This document shows, in pieces, positions 8,292-16,179 of a DNA stretch of 36,101 nucleotides. The position numbers were made by a program, and so were the translations under genes. Where the stretch lies: the NCBI RefSeq assembly GCF_003004785.1, contig NZ_PVZS01000004.1, forward strand, positions 1 to 36,101, in the 5' to 3' direction. The notes beneath the pieces are model-generated. The model made no database searches, was not told the DNA's origin, and was given only the letters and a program-made list of their open reading frames with translations. Each line of letters opens with the position of its first letter. Positions within the stretch are counted from its first letter, which is position 1. This stretch comes from Alsobacter soli. Lineage in GTDB: Bacteria; Pseudomonadota; Alphaproteobacteria; Rhizobiales; Beijerinckiaceae.

Positions 8292-10165
8292 GTGCAAATG
8301 GCGGCGTTCTCGGCGTAGCCCGTGATGAAGAGCACCTTTAGAGTGGGGCGCCTCACCCGCGCTACGTCGGCCATCTGTTTGCCGCTCATGCCCCCGGGCA
8401 GGCCAACATCAGTAATCAGCAAATCGATTGTGGCGTCGGACTCAAGCACCCTCAGTCCGGATGCGGCGTCCGCGGCTTCGATGGCGCGGTAGCCGAGGTC
8501 GGCCAGCGTGTCTGCGATGAGCATGCGCACAGTCGGTTCATCATCCACCACCAGCACCGTCTCTCCCGCTTCGGCCCGGGGCAACTCCCGGCGATCGTCT
8601 TCGACCACCTCGTCTGTTGCCTCGCCCTGATGCCTCGGCAGGTAAATCCTGACGGTTGTTCCTTGCCCAACCTCGGAATAGATGCGCGTCTGACCGCCCG
8701 ATTGCTTCGCGAAGCCGTAGATCATTGAGAGACCCAGCCCAGTGCCCTTGCCGGTCGGCTTCGTCGTGAAGAACGGATCGAAAGCCCGGGCCAGCACGTC
8801 CGCTGGCATGCCGGTTCCGGTGTCTGTCACGCAAATCGCGATGTACTGCCCCCTCGGCATGTCGCGCTGGGCAGCCCCAGCATCATCGACCCATGTGTTG
8901 GCCGTCTCGATGGTGATGCGACCGCCGCTGGGCATCGCGTCGCGAGCGTTGATGCAAAGGTTGAGAATGGCGTTTTCGAGCTGGTTCGGGTCGCAGTAGC
9001 TGGTCCAAAGCCCGGCGGCCAGGACCGTCTCGATCGCAATCGACGGCCCCACAGTGCGTCGGATCAGCTCCTCCATACCCGACACGAGCCGATTGGCGTC
9101 GATGGCCTTCGGCTCCAGCGTCTGCTGTCGCGAGAAGGCCAGGAGCCTATGCGTGAGTGTGGCCGCACGCGACGCGGCTCCTTGGGCCGCGATGATGTAG
9201 CGCTCCAGCTCGCCGATACGGCCTTGCGCCAGCCTCGCCTTCATCAGGTCCAGGCTGCCCGTGATGCCTGTCAGGAGGTTGTTGAAGTCATGCGCCAGAC
9301 CGCCCGTGAGCTGGCCGACGGCTTCCATCTTCTGGGCTTGGAACAACGCCTGTTGGGAGCGTTCCAGTTCGAGTTGCGCCTCACGGCGCTCCGTCAGGTC
9401 CCGGGTCACCTTGGCGAAGCCAATCAGGGTCCCGTCGTCGTCGCGAATGGGATCAAGCACGACGCTGGCCCAGAAGCGGCTGCCGTCCTTGCGAACGCGC
9501 CAGCCTTCGGCGAGGAAACGGCCTTCGCGTTCTGCCGTTTCGAGAGCCTTCCAGGGCACACGCTGCTCGCGATCTTCGGCCGTGTAGAACCGGGAGAAGT
9601 GCTCGCCGATGATCTCCTCAGCGGAGTAACCCTTGATGTGCTGCGCACCTGTATTCCAGTTGGTGACGTAGCCCTTCGGATCGAGCATGTAGATCGCGTA
9701 GTCCGTGACACCCTGGACAAGCAGGCGAAACCGCCGCTCGCTCTCGATCGCCGCCAGCGCCGCCTGGTGCTGCTCGGTCATGTCGCGGGTGATCTTGACG
9801 AAGCCGGCCAAGCGTCCAGCGCGCCAGATCGGGTCGACGGCGATCATGGCCCAGAAGCGGCTGCCGTCTTTGCGCACGCGCCAGCCTTCAGCGGTGAACC
9901 GCCCATTCTCCGCGGCTTGCCGCAGAACCGATTCCGGGAGACCTGCGTCCCGATCTTCAGGGGTATAAAAGCGGGAGAAGTGTTCGCCGATGATTTCAGA
10001 GGCCTTGTAGCCTTTGATCCGTTCGGCTCCAGGGTTCCAGCTGATTATCTTCCCAGAAACATCAAGCATGAACAAGGCATAATCTACGACGGAATGGACA
10101 AGCTGCTCGTAATCATGCTGCTGTAATTCGGTTTTGGATTGATTGTTATTGTTCAAAACAGACAT
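8237..10165 (-). CDS. PAS-PAS hybrid sensor histidine kinase with damaged receiver domain
   Basis: The product has about 642 residues and no membrane segment, so it is a cytoplasmic sensor kinase. Two PAS domains at about 20-128 and 148-257 are strikingly alike (both contain IIGEHFSRFYT and EGWRVRKDGSRFWA), suggesting an internal duplication. The HisKA helix carries the phosphate-accepting His292 in GGLAHDFNNLL. The ATPase domain has NARDAMPSGG, DTGTGMP and GKGTGLGLSM. A receiver domain starts near 535 with VLVVDDEP and the acceptor aspartate at about 586 (LLITDVGLPGG). After ENAAIC the frame departs from the family and ends in 19 unrelated residues, losing the conserved lysine. A GTG at 10171 is an alternative start. 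Phosphorelay through this receiver is probably impaired. Confidence 0.88.
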   Translation of the reverse strand: MSVLNNNNQSKTELQQHDYEQLVHSVVDYALFMLDVSGKIISWNPGAERIKGYKASEIIGEHFSRFYTPEDRDAGLPESVLRQAAENGRFTAEGWRVRKDGSRFWAMIAVDPIWRAGRLAGFVKITRDMTEQHQAALAAIESERRFRLLVQGVTDYAIYMLDPKGYVTNWNTGAQHIKGYSAEEIIGEHFSRFYTAEDREQRVPWKALETAEREGRFLAEGWRVRKDGSRFWASVVLDPIRDDDGTLIGFAKVTRDLTERREAQLELERSQQALFQAQKMEAVGQLTGGLAHDFNNLLTGITGSLDLMKARLAQGRIGELERYIIAAQGAASRAATLTHRLLAFSRQQTLEPKAIDANRLVSGMEELIRRTVGPSIAIETVLAAGLWTSYCDPNQLENAILNLCINARDAMPSGGRITIETANTWVDDAGAAQRDMPRGQYIAICVTDTGTGMPADVLARAFDPFFTTKPTGKGTGLGLSMIYGFAKQSGGQTRIYSEVGQGTTVRIYLPRHQGEATDEVVEDDRRELPRAEAGETVLVVDDEPTVRMLIADTLADLGYRAIEAADAASGLRVLESDATIDLLITDVGLPGGMSGKQMADVARVRRPTLKVLFITGYAENAAICTYSASHSRWTSSPLASAR

Positions 10166-10397
10166 CCACACCGCTGCAGTAGCAGCGAACGCTTACAGGT
10201 CTTCTTGGTTCCGATGCAACGACCAATCCCTGTTCGGTTCGCCATCGAAGCTTGTCTGGCCGGCGTGGCGTGCAAAGCGCGGCCGAAGACCGGTCCGGTT
10301 CTGATCGCCCGTCTTCGCCTTTGGAAACTCCCCTTTCGTCCCCCTCGCGGCCGCGGGCCTCGCCGCTGCAGGGCTGCAGAGAGCGGCAGGACCGCGA

Positions 10398-10530
10398 CTA
10401 CCTCTCGCCCTTCTCGTTGGCGATCTCGAAGCGCCGCCTGAGCCAAGTTCTCGCCCAGCTTGGCGCCATCCGCGATCATCTCGTGGGCGCTGTCGCGCCC
10501 GTCGTTGCATTTGAAGAAGAACAGCGGCAC
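10398..10530 (-). pseudogene. degenerate reading-frame remnant
   Basis: A minus-strand frame opens at a GTG at 10530 with strongly GC-ending codons (MPLFFFKCNDGRDSAHEM and onward to ENLAQ). It then loses coding character, whereas the neighbouring frame continues as RTWLRRRFEIANEKGER and stops at 10398-10400. This looks like a small gene split by a frameshift. The frame of the opposite phase upstream (10560-10690, with SIRALSVDRYTILPRTGLKR) also has coding-like codons, so the whole 10.4-10.7 kb stretch may be gene debris. I do not recognise the family. Confidence 0.3.
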
Positions 10531-10763
10531 CCAGCCCGCCCCGAGAGGGCCCCCGCGTGATCATGATCGGCCGTTTCAGTCCGGTTCTTGGCAGAATCGT
10601 GTACCGATCGACCGAGAGGGCGCGGATGCTGGCTGGCCGAGGCGCGTCCGCTGTTGCCGTCTCGGGCCACAGATCCAAAGGCCGGCCCATGGCGCGCCAG
10701 CCACCACACCGTGCGTTTTCATCGAAACGAACGTCAGACGTCCAGGGTTACAGGGGCGCCGTT

Positions 10764-11159
10764 ATGACGCAGACGAGTCCCTCCGGCCGGAGGGCTCGTA
10801 CTACATTGTTTCGGCAATCCGCTTGCGAAAAATGGCGCGTGCAAAACCGCAAACGGAGAGAGGAAGCGGCAGATTGGTGCAGCGCCCATTCCATGTTCGT
10901 TTGGCATGACTTCGGCCTCATGGTCGTCATTGATCAAGACGGAAAGGCGCAGTCGTTTGTCAGGGAGATTGAAAGTCGCTGGGGTGCGCCGCCTGCGGTG
11001 ATAATCAGCGTAGAAGAACTACGCCGCCCTTCTCCCACGCCAGTCTCCGACGCCGCGAATTGCCGGATGTTGTTGGCCAGCGCGCTCGCCGAGATGAGAG
11101 TAGGCAGCTATTCAGGATCGAAGAACGAGGCCATCCATGCAGCGGCTTGCCACTTATGA
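10764..11159 (+). CDS. hypothetical protein (131 aa), doubtful
   Basis: A frame of 131 codons with no family I recognise. The middle part reads like a folded protein (FVWHDFGLMVVIDQDGKAQS, then FVREIESRWGAPPAVIISVE), while the N-terminal 40 residues are rich in Arg and Gln and look disordered. The ATG at 10764 has no clear ribosome site, and the frame is open for another 200 bases upstream. Codon use is less GC-rich at third positions than in the confident genes nearby. It sits between gene debris and an IS66 remnant, so it could be an acquired or decaying gene. Confidence 0.3.
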   Translation: MTQTSPSGRRARTTLFRQSACEKWRVQNRKRREEAADWCSAHSMFVWHDFGLMVVIDQDGKAQSFVREIESRWGAPPAVIISVEELRRPSPTPVSDAANCRMLLASALAEMRVGSYSGSKNEAIHAAACHL

Positions 11160-11284
11160 GTTGCGGGTCCGGGTTGCTGATAACGAGTGCAACGTCGCGC
11201 TCTCGCTTCAGAACCCCCGCTCCCTCCATCGCTCCCCTCTCTGTCCACAAAAACCCCTCGCTCAGACGGCCATTCTCGTCCGGC

Positions 11285-11485
11285 TACCTGCTGCGGCGTC
11301 AAGCCATGCCGACGCGCCACCGCCGACACCACCGCCCCGGGAATGAGCGTCTCCTCCAGTATCCGCGCCCGATCGTCGGCCGACCAGCGCCGTCGGCCCT
11401 TCGCCCCGTTGATCACCTCGAAGCGCCGGACCTCGCTCTGCGGCTCAAGTCTATGGTCAAGCGTAGACACAAAACGATCCTCCAC
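11285..11485 (-). pseudogene. tnpA: truncated IS66-family tnpA (transposase accessory gene)
   Basis: The first 67 codons from 11485 match the start of IS66-type TnpA, with RRRWSADDRARILEETLIPG and AVVSAVARRHGLTPQQV forming its N-terminal helix-turn-helix. After PQQV the expected tryptophan-arginine continuation is lost. The frame runs on as unrelated sequence to 11108. No tnpB or large DDE transposase follows and I found no matching terminal repeats, so this is the remnant of a deleted element. Its presence marks the region as having been open to insertion. Confidence 0.65.
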
Positions 11486-11595
11486 GTCGGATCGTCACAA
11501 TGCCCGCTCACCCCTCACCGAAGAAGGTGAGGTCGGAACGTCGCTTACGGTCGGAACCGGGCTTCGAAGTGGTTCAAGCGCAAGGACCGCAGTGG

Positions 11596-11686
11596 GTGGG
11601 CAGCGGACTGCAAGCCGATTCGGCCGAAGGCCCGGCTAGGGTCGGGAGCGGGCTGCATACTGATCCTGGCAGAAAGCCCGGCTAGG
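11596..11686 (+). repeat. imperfect tandem repeat, two units of 45-46 bases
   Basis: Unit one (11596-11640) and unit two (11641-11686) share AGCGG, CTGCA, GAT and the identical ending GCCCGGCTAGG. Translated on the plus strand they read VGSGLQADSAEGPAR and VGSGLHTDPGRKPG before a TAG. No gene of confidence covers them. They may be debris of a longer repeat-bearing element. Confidence 0.45.
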
Positions 11687-11973
11687 GAATACCGAGGACC
11701 GCCCCGGAGGGCGGCTCTGAACAGCTTGAAGGACGAACTCGAACTTGGACAGAAGGAGGCAACTCACTGAGCCGATCCAGGCGCGCCCAGTGGTCTCCTA
11801 CGGCAAGGCAGATGCCGGGATCTCACGTGTGCTTAGTCCCAGCACATTGCTGGCAGTACGCAGTACAGCGCAATGCCAGCTCTTCAGTAACTGGGCCAGC
11901 CTGCCAATGCTCTGGACCCGCCTCGTTCCTTCCAGACCGGCGCTCACCATAGTGCCTGTGACCGCCGCCGATT

Positions 11974-12008
11974 GAGCATCGGACCCATATTGGGTCCGAT
12001 GCTCTTTT
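11974..12008 (+). terminator. strong intrinsic terminator, T-run on the plus strand
   Basis: GAGCATCGGACCC at 11974-11986 pairs perfectly with GGGTCCGATGCTC at 11992-12004 across the loop ATATT and is followed by TTTT on the plus strand. It lies 16 bases past the stop of the minus-strand repeat protein and could serve that gene too. The T-run, however, points to a plus-strand transcript, for which no convincing gene is visible upstream. Confidence 0.8.
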
Positions 12009-12020
12009 CCGCACGACGCG

Positions 12021-13103
12021 CTAGCTGATAGGGCAGCGTCCCGGGCCGTTGTGAATGTACGGCCTTCCGGCGAAGTTGTAGCAGACTTTGCCCATCGGCG
12101 CTTGGCCGTACGACCCGGCCCCATACCCACCGTAGCCCACCGGACGAAAGCCGCAGTCACCCATGGGGCAGTGCCGCATCCCGCTGCCGTAGCCGCCGCC
12201 CTGGCCCCAGCCACCAGTAGGACGGCCGCCCATGCCGCCACCGTAGCCACCGCCCTGGCTCCAGCCTCCGGAAGGACGCCCGCCCATGCCGCCGCCGTAG
12301 CCACCGCCCTGGCCCCAGCCACCAGTAGGACGGCCGCCCATGCCGCCACCGTAGCCACCGCCCTGGCTCCAGCCTCCGGAAGGACGCCCGCCCATGCCGC
12401 CGCCGTAGCCACCGCCCTGGCCCCAGCCACCAGTAGGACGGCCGCCCATGCCGCCACCGTAGCCACCGCCCTGGCTCCAGCCTCCGGAAGGACGCCCGCC
12501 CATGCCGCCGCCGTAGCCACCGCCCTGGCCCCAGCCACCAGTAGGACGGCCGCCCATGCCGCCACCGTAGCCACCGCCCTGGCTCCAGCCTCCGGAAGGA
12601 CGCCCGCCCATGCCGCCGCCGTAGCCACCGCCCTGGCCCCAGCCACCAGTAGGACGGCCGCCCATGCCGCCACCGTAGCCACCGCCCTGGCTCCAGCCTC
12701 CGGAAGGACGCCCGCCCATGCCGCCGCCGTAGCCACCGCCCTGGCCCCAGCCACCAGTAGGACGGCCGCCCATGCCGCCACCGTAGCCACCGCCCTGGCT
12801 CCAGCCTCCGGAAGGACGCCCGCCCATGCCGCCGCCGTAGCCACCGCCCTGGCTCCAGCCTCCGGAAGGACGCCCGCCCATGCCGCCGCCCTGGCCCCAG
12901 CCCCCAGGCTTTACGCCGCCCGGAGCGGCGCTTCCGCCGGACTTGCAGTTGGTTGCGCCCGGGACGCAGCTCGATGAGCCGCCACTTGGCATCGGCGTTC
13001 CTCCGTATCCGCCGCCCCATTCCGCTTGCGCCGGGACGACGACTCCGAGAACAGCCGTACCGAACAGCACGGCGACGATGCGTGACTTGGTCTGAGTGAT
13101 CAT
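12021..13103 (-). CDS. secreted Gly/Trp/Tyr-rich tandem-repeat protein
   Basis: The 360-residue product starts with a Sec signal peptide (MITQTKSRIVAVLFGTAVLG, cleavage after PAQA near residue 27). A short linker with two cysteines (SSSCVPGATNCKSGG) follows. Then come thirteen 18-residue repeats of GGGYGGGMGGRP followed by SGGWSQ (seven copies) or TGGWGQ (six copies), in near-perfect alternation. The C-terminal 50 residues are unique and hold four cysteines (MRHCPMGDC, VCYNF and GRCPIS). The ATG at 13103 has GAGGAG upstream; an in-frame ATG at 13178 would add 25 residues ahead of the signal peptide and is rejected. I know no family with this repeat. Periodic Trp, Tyr and Arg on a Gly backbone suggests a flexible, self-associating surface or matrix protein, which is inference. 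Confidence 0.8.
   Translation of the reverse strand: MITQTKSRIVAVLFGTAVLGVVVPAQAEWGGGYGGTPMPSGGSSSCVPGATNCKSGGSAAPGGVKPGGWGQGGGMGGRPSGGWSQGGGYGGGMGGRPSGGWSQGGGYGGGMGGRPTGGWGQGGGYGGGMGGRPSGGWSQGGGYGGGMGGRPTGGWGQGGGYGGGMGGRPSGGWSQGGGYGGGMGGRPTGGWGQGGGYGGGMGGRPSGGWSQGGGYGGGMGGRPTGGWGQGGGYGGGMGGRPSGGWSQGGGYGGGMGGRPTGGWGQGGGYGGGMGGRPSGGWSQGGGYGGGMGGRPTGGWGQGGGYGSGMRHCPMGDCGFRPVGYGGYGAGSYGQAPMGKVCYNFAGRPYIHNGPGRCPIS
12193..12890 (-). repeat. 54-base tandem repeat, 13 units with a 108-base higher-order period
   Basis: Thirteen 54-base units in tandem encode the 18-residue repeats. Two variants alternate: one with CCTCCGGAAGG on the plus strand (at about 12265, 12373, 12481, 12589, 12697, 12805 and 12859) and one with CCACCAGTAGG (at about 12209, 12317, 12425, 12533, 12641 and 12749). 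Copies of each variant look identical, which indicates recent expansion of a 108-base double unit. Confidence 0.95.
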
Positions 13104-13604
13104 TGAATTCGCTCCTCTGTGAAGCCAGCCCACGCGAGGATGCGTCTCGGCCCGCCCCAGGTCTGTGATGCGGGTCACCTAAGTCCGCCAGCCTGCACGG
13201 GCCCGTTGTCTCCCGAGTGCGAAATGGCCGCGTCGCGGCGAGCGTGTCCTGGCGTCCATCCACTCGTCCCTCTAGTGAGCGCATCGGTCGGAGCAGAAAG
13301 CCGGGCCGCTTTGATGCACGATGCGCCGAACTCTCAGGCCAGAGCGCCTTGTCCAACGGTGCGCTCCCCCGCCTCGACCAGATCCGGCAGCAGCGAGGCG
13401 AGACCCCGAGCGAGGAATTGTCGTTCGGGGTGACATCCAGCTGATTGGGAAGACTTCGGGGAAGCCTGCATGTCCGCTTTGCCTGCTTTCCAGTTGCAGC
13501 AGATCCAGCCGCGCTTGGGTATCAGCCACGCCCGGATGCGTGCCCGGAAAAATCGAGCATGTAGCCAAGGGGAATCATTAGGCGCTTTCACCGAATTACT
13601 CGGC
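13104..13604. other. intergenic region without a recognisable gene
   Basis: About 500 bases separate the repeat protein from the next minus-strand gene. Frames are open on both strands but lack ribosome sites, recognisable motifs and consistent codon bias. The promoter of the repeat protein gene should lie in its first 150 bases; I could not identify it with confidence. Confidence 0.4.
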
Positions 13605-14216
13605 TCACCCTCCGCTAGCCATAACTTCGCAGTCCGGCAGCGACTCTATCTTGATTTTGCCCGCGGGCAGGCTCGTCGGCTCTGTCAGCGTGCGGATGTA
13701 AGTGACGCCTGACACCTCGTGCTGCCCAGGCGCCGTCTCCATCACGGCGACCCTGATCGTCGCCTCGATTGGCACAGGGCCGGAACTCCATTTGGCTTGT
13801 GCCATGCAGCCTACGATCGTCATCGAGGCGAGGTCCTTGTCGGCGAGTTCCTCGGGCTTGAGCTTGGTTCGGGTGCAAGTCTCGACCGCCGCCTTGTCCG
13901 GCATCACCACTCTTGCCGATCCTCCAGCGATGAAGCTCACCAGCGTGTAGGGTCTTCCATTGTTGAGGCGTGGCGCTGTCTGTTTCGATCGCCCCATAGT
14001 TGCGGGGAGCGCTAGCTCGCCATATGGCGCTTTCACGGTGAGCGTGCCCGTGGCGTCACCCACATAGGTGATTGTAATCCGGTCCGGCTTCCTAGCCGGA
14101 TCGGGCATGACCCAATACGGGTCATCCTGGCAGCTGAATGTGAACTGTTCCGCCCACGCATTCCAGGCCGGAATGGAAAACAGACTTGTCGCTAGCAAGA
14201 GAGAGAAGTAGCGCAT
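13605..14216 (-). CDS. hypothetical exported protein (203 aa)
   Basis: The product begins with a clear Sec signal peptide (MRYFSLLLATSLFSIPAWNA, cleavage after AWA near residue 22). The mature part is largely predicted beta strand (FTFSCQDDPYWVMPDP, RITITYVGDATGTLTVKAPY, YTLVSFIAGGSARVVMPD), with four cysteines that could form two disulfides. A middle helix reads KLKPEELADKDLASM. I do not recognise the family. It is on the same strand as the DUF4892-OmpA gene upstream, from which it is separated by 180 bases. With the neighbouring repeat protein it forms a run of envelope-directed genes. Confidence 0.7.
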   Translation of the reverse strand: MRYFSLLLATSLFSIPAWNAWAEQFTFSCQDDPYWVMPDPARKPDRITITYVGDATGTLTVKAPYGELALPATMGRSKQTAPRLNNGRPYTLVSFIAGGSARVVMPDKAAVETCTRTKLKPEELADKDLASMTIVGCMAQAKWSSGPVPIEATIRVAVMETAPGQHEVSGVTYIRTLTEPTSLPAGKIKIESLPDCEVMASGG

Positions 14217-14396
14217 CGGGCAGCTCCGGTGAGATTTTGAGGGACAACGGGATCTGACGGTGCTTGCTTGTGATCCACGGCTTATCCGAAGGGCTTCCTG
14301 CAGTTCAGCACCCCGAACCTGGCCGCGCTTGAACCCTTGTGCGGCCGTAGCGAAAGCGGCGTTGCTGTTCGTCGCCTCTCGGAACGCCGCCTCCGT

Positions 14397-15374
14397 TCAA
14401 TTCGACTTCAACTCAACGCGCCGGTTCTGCGCTCGGCCCTCGTCAGTGTCGTTGGACCCAACCGGCTGGGACATGCCGGCCCCACGGCTACTCAGCCGCC
14501 GAGCGTCAATGCCGTACTGCCCGGTCAAGGCCGCAACCACGCTGGCGGCCCGCCGTGTCGAGAGCTCTAGATTGTGGGTTTCTGTGCCCCGGCCGTCCGT
14601 ATGCCCGACAACCTCGAGCTTGAGGTTTGGCCTATCCGCCATGAGCTTGGCGATGCTGTCGAGGGTCGGTTGCGATTCCGGCTTCATCGTTGCCTGGTCG
14701 ACGTCGAAGAGGATGCCATAGACATCGACCTTGCCGCTGGACTGGATAGCCGAAGCCATCTGGTCCGGGTTCATCGTCGCAACCTTGTCGTTTTGGATTG
14801 GCTTCGCCTCAAGCACTCGCACGAATGCGACCGTGTTCGCTTTGTCCTCTCCGACCAGGATCGCCACGTGGGCATTCGCTTGGGCAGTTTCGACCTTGGC
14901 TAGCAAGTAGCGGGCGTGATCCGAATAGGCGGTCGAAATGCCATTGGATGGATCGAGCTGCAAGCCGAGAACGTAGTTGTCTGTCACATTGCCGGCGAGG
15001 CAGGCGTTGTCCGAGCACCGGAACAAAATCTGGAACCCGCTGGCGCCGAGCGCCTTTTCGTAGTTCGCGATCACCTCGAACGAAGATCGGCCAAGAGGTA
15101 TTTCGTAGCGGATCTCGGTCAACCGCCCTTGCAGGGTGAGCCATTCAGGCCCCGAGCGATCATTCGTTGCGTTGCGATCAAGCAAGACGCCATAGTTGTG
15201 CGGCTCCCTGAGCAGCGCGACTTCGTCGAAGTCGTGTACATTGTAATAAGCGATACTCGATCCAGCATACCGGGCGACCAGCGGGCTGTCCCTTGCAGCC
15301 TCGATGTCAGCGGCCGTGGCGGTCGCGCAAGCCAAGAAGCAGGACATTGCTGACGGAAAACGTAAGCTCACCAT
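14397..15374 (-). CDS. DUF4892 and OmpA-like domain outer-membrane/periplasmic protein
   Basis: The 325-residue product has a signal peptide ending near residue 22 (CATATAA, then DIEA). An N-terminal domain follows of the DUF4892 type (DSPLVARYAGSSIAYYNVHD, then FDEVALL), usually found fused or adjacent to OmpA-like domains. The C-terminal 115 residues are an OmpA peptidoglycan-binding domain, with VYGILFDVDQATMKPES, LEVVGHTDGRGTETHNLELS and GRAQNRRVEL, which contacts diaminopimelate in characterised members. It therefore probably sits in the periplasm anchored to the cell wall. An ATG at 15383 abuts the AAGGGGG ribosome site, so the ATG at 15374, nine bases further on, is preferred. Confidence 0.85.
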   Translation of the reverse strand: MVSLRFPSAMSCFLACATATAADIEAARDSPLVARYAGSSIAYYNVHDFDEVALLREPHNYGVLLDRNATNDRSGPEWLTLQGRLTEIRYEIPLGRSSFEVIANYEKALGASGFQILFRCSDNACLAGNVTDNYVLGLQLDPSNGISTAYSDHARYLLAKVETAQANAHVAILVGEDKANTVAFVRVLEAKPIQNDKVATMNPDQMASAIQSSGKVDVYGILFDVDQATMKPESQPTLDSIAKLMADRPNLKLEVVGHTDGRGTETHNLELSTRRAASVVAALTGQYGIDARRLSSRGAGMSQPVGSNDTDEGRAQNRRVELKSN

Positions 15375-15383
15375 GACATCCAT

Positions 15384-16179
15384 CCCCCTTTTTATGAGGT
15401 CGGGATCAAGGTTGCAGCAGCATCATGTCCGGTGCGCCGATGTGCTTCGAGATCCAGAAGCATCGGCGCGCCGAATCTGTCTTCGCGTCGTTTGCTACGG
15501 TGCTACCGGAAGCCTGACGCCAGACCTCTACGAATTGAAGCGGATGTAATCTCGGCACTTTCGCAGGCCAGATGTTCGCTCCCCAGCAAATGCGCGTACG
15601 GGGCGAGGTCTGCCGACCTCAGATCAAACCATAGATTGCAGCCGTCATCCATTCTCTTTTTCTTGCACCCGGCCCGCGAGTGTCGGTCAAAGTGCGAGGG
15701 ACGGCATGGGATTCGAAGCTGTGAAGTTCTGGCTCCCAAGGTAGCGTCCCGAACTGGGATGGAAGCCCGCAAAGACTCACGCCATCCACTTCAGCGCCTC
15801 GGTGCTGTCGTCACAAGCCGTTCCTATAGACAAATTCCGCCGCGGCTTAGCCGTCAAAACAAGTTCACGCGCTTCGAGGCTTTCGAGCGCAAACGAACGT
15901 CAGCCTCTCCACGAGGCCCCGAGCGGCTCAAGCCTATGCCAGAAGCGCCCCCATCCCGAACTTCACGGTTTCGCAGCGGATTTGAAGGTTCCTGGGACGT
16001 TCTGAAGCACAAGCAGGCATAAACACTTTGCACGAAAGCTCAACATTAGAAGGGTTAGATCCTCACGTCTAGTTCGGGTGCTCGTTCCAGAAAATAAACA
16101 GTTGTGAGCGGCGCCACAGCGGAAAAGAACACCGCAGCTATCCTTTGCGCATCATCAATCACGCGCTCAGGAGAGCAAA
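15384..16179. other. long intergenic region without a recognisable gene
   Basis: About 800 bases lie between two divergently read exported-protein genes. The longest plus-strand frame (15432-16022) is Arg- and Ser-rich, has no ribosome site and resembles no family, so I treat it as spurious. Base composition is less GC-rich than the flanks. Promoters for both flanking genes are expected here. No RNA gene was recognised. Confidence 0.4.

Noticed and set aside
12193-12890. CRISPR-like array
   Set aside because: The units are directly adjacent with no variable spacers, and they encode protein repeats.
12051-12977. Long plus-strand frame of Ala/Pro/Thr repeats, and a 399-codon frame in another minus phase (12157-13356)
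   Set aside because: The repeat unit is 54 bases, a multiple of three, so any stop-free phase stays open through the tract. Only the minus frame starting at 13103 has a signal peptide, a ribosome site and a sensible C terminus.
12021-13103. Likeness of the GGGWGQ-type repeat to the copper-binding octarepeat of prion protein
   Set aside because: The repeats lack the histidine that binds copper, and the likeness rests on low-complexity Gly/Trp/Gln content, so no relation is claimed.
15432-16022. 196-codon plus-strand frame in the 0.8 kb gap
   Set aside because: Arg- and Ser-rich, no ribosome site, codon use unlike the neighbours and no motif.
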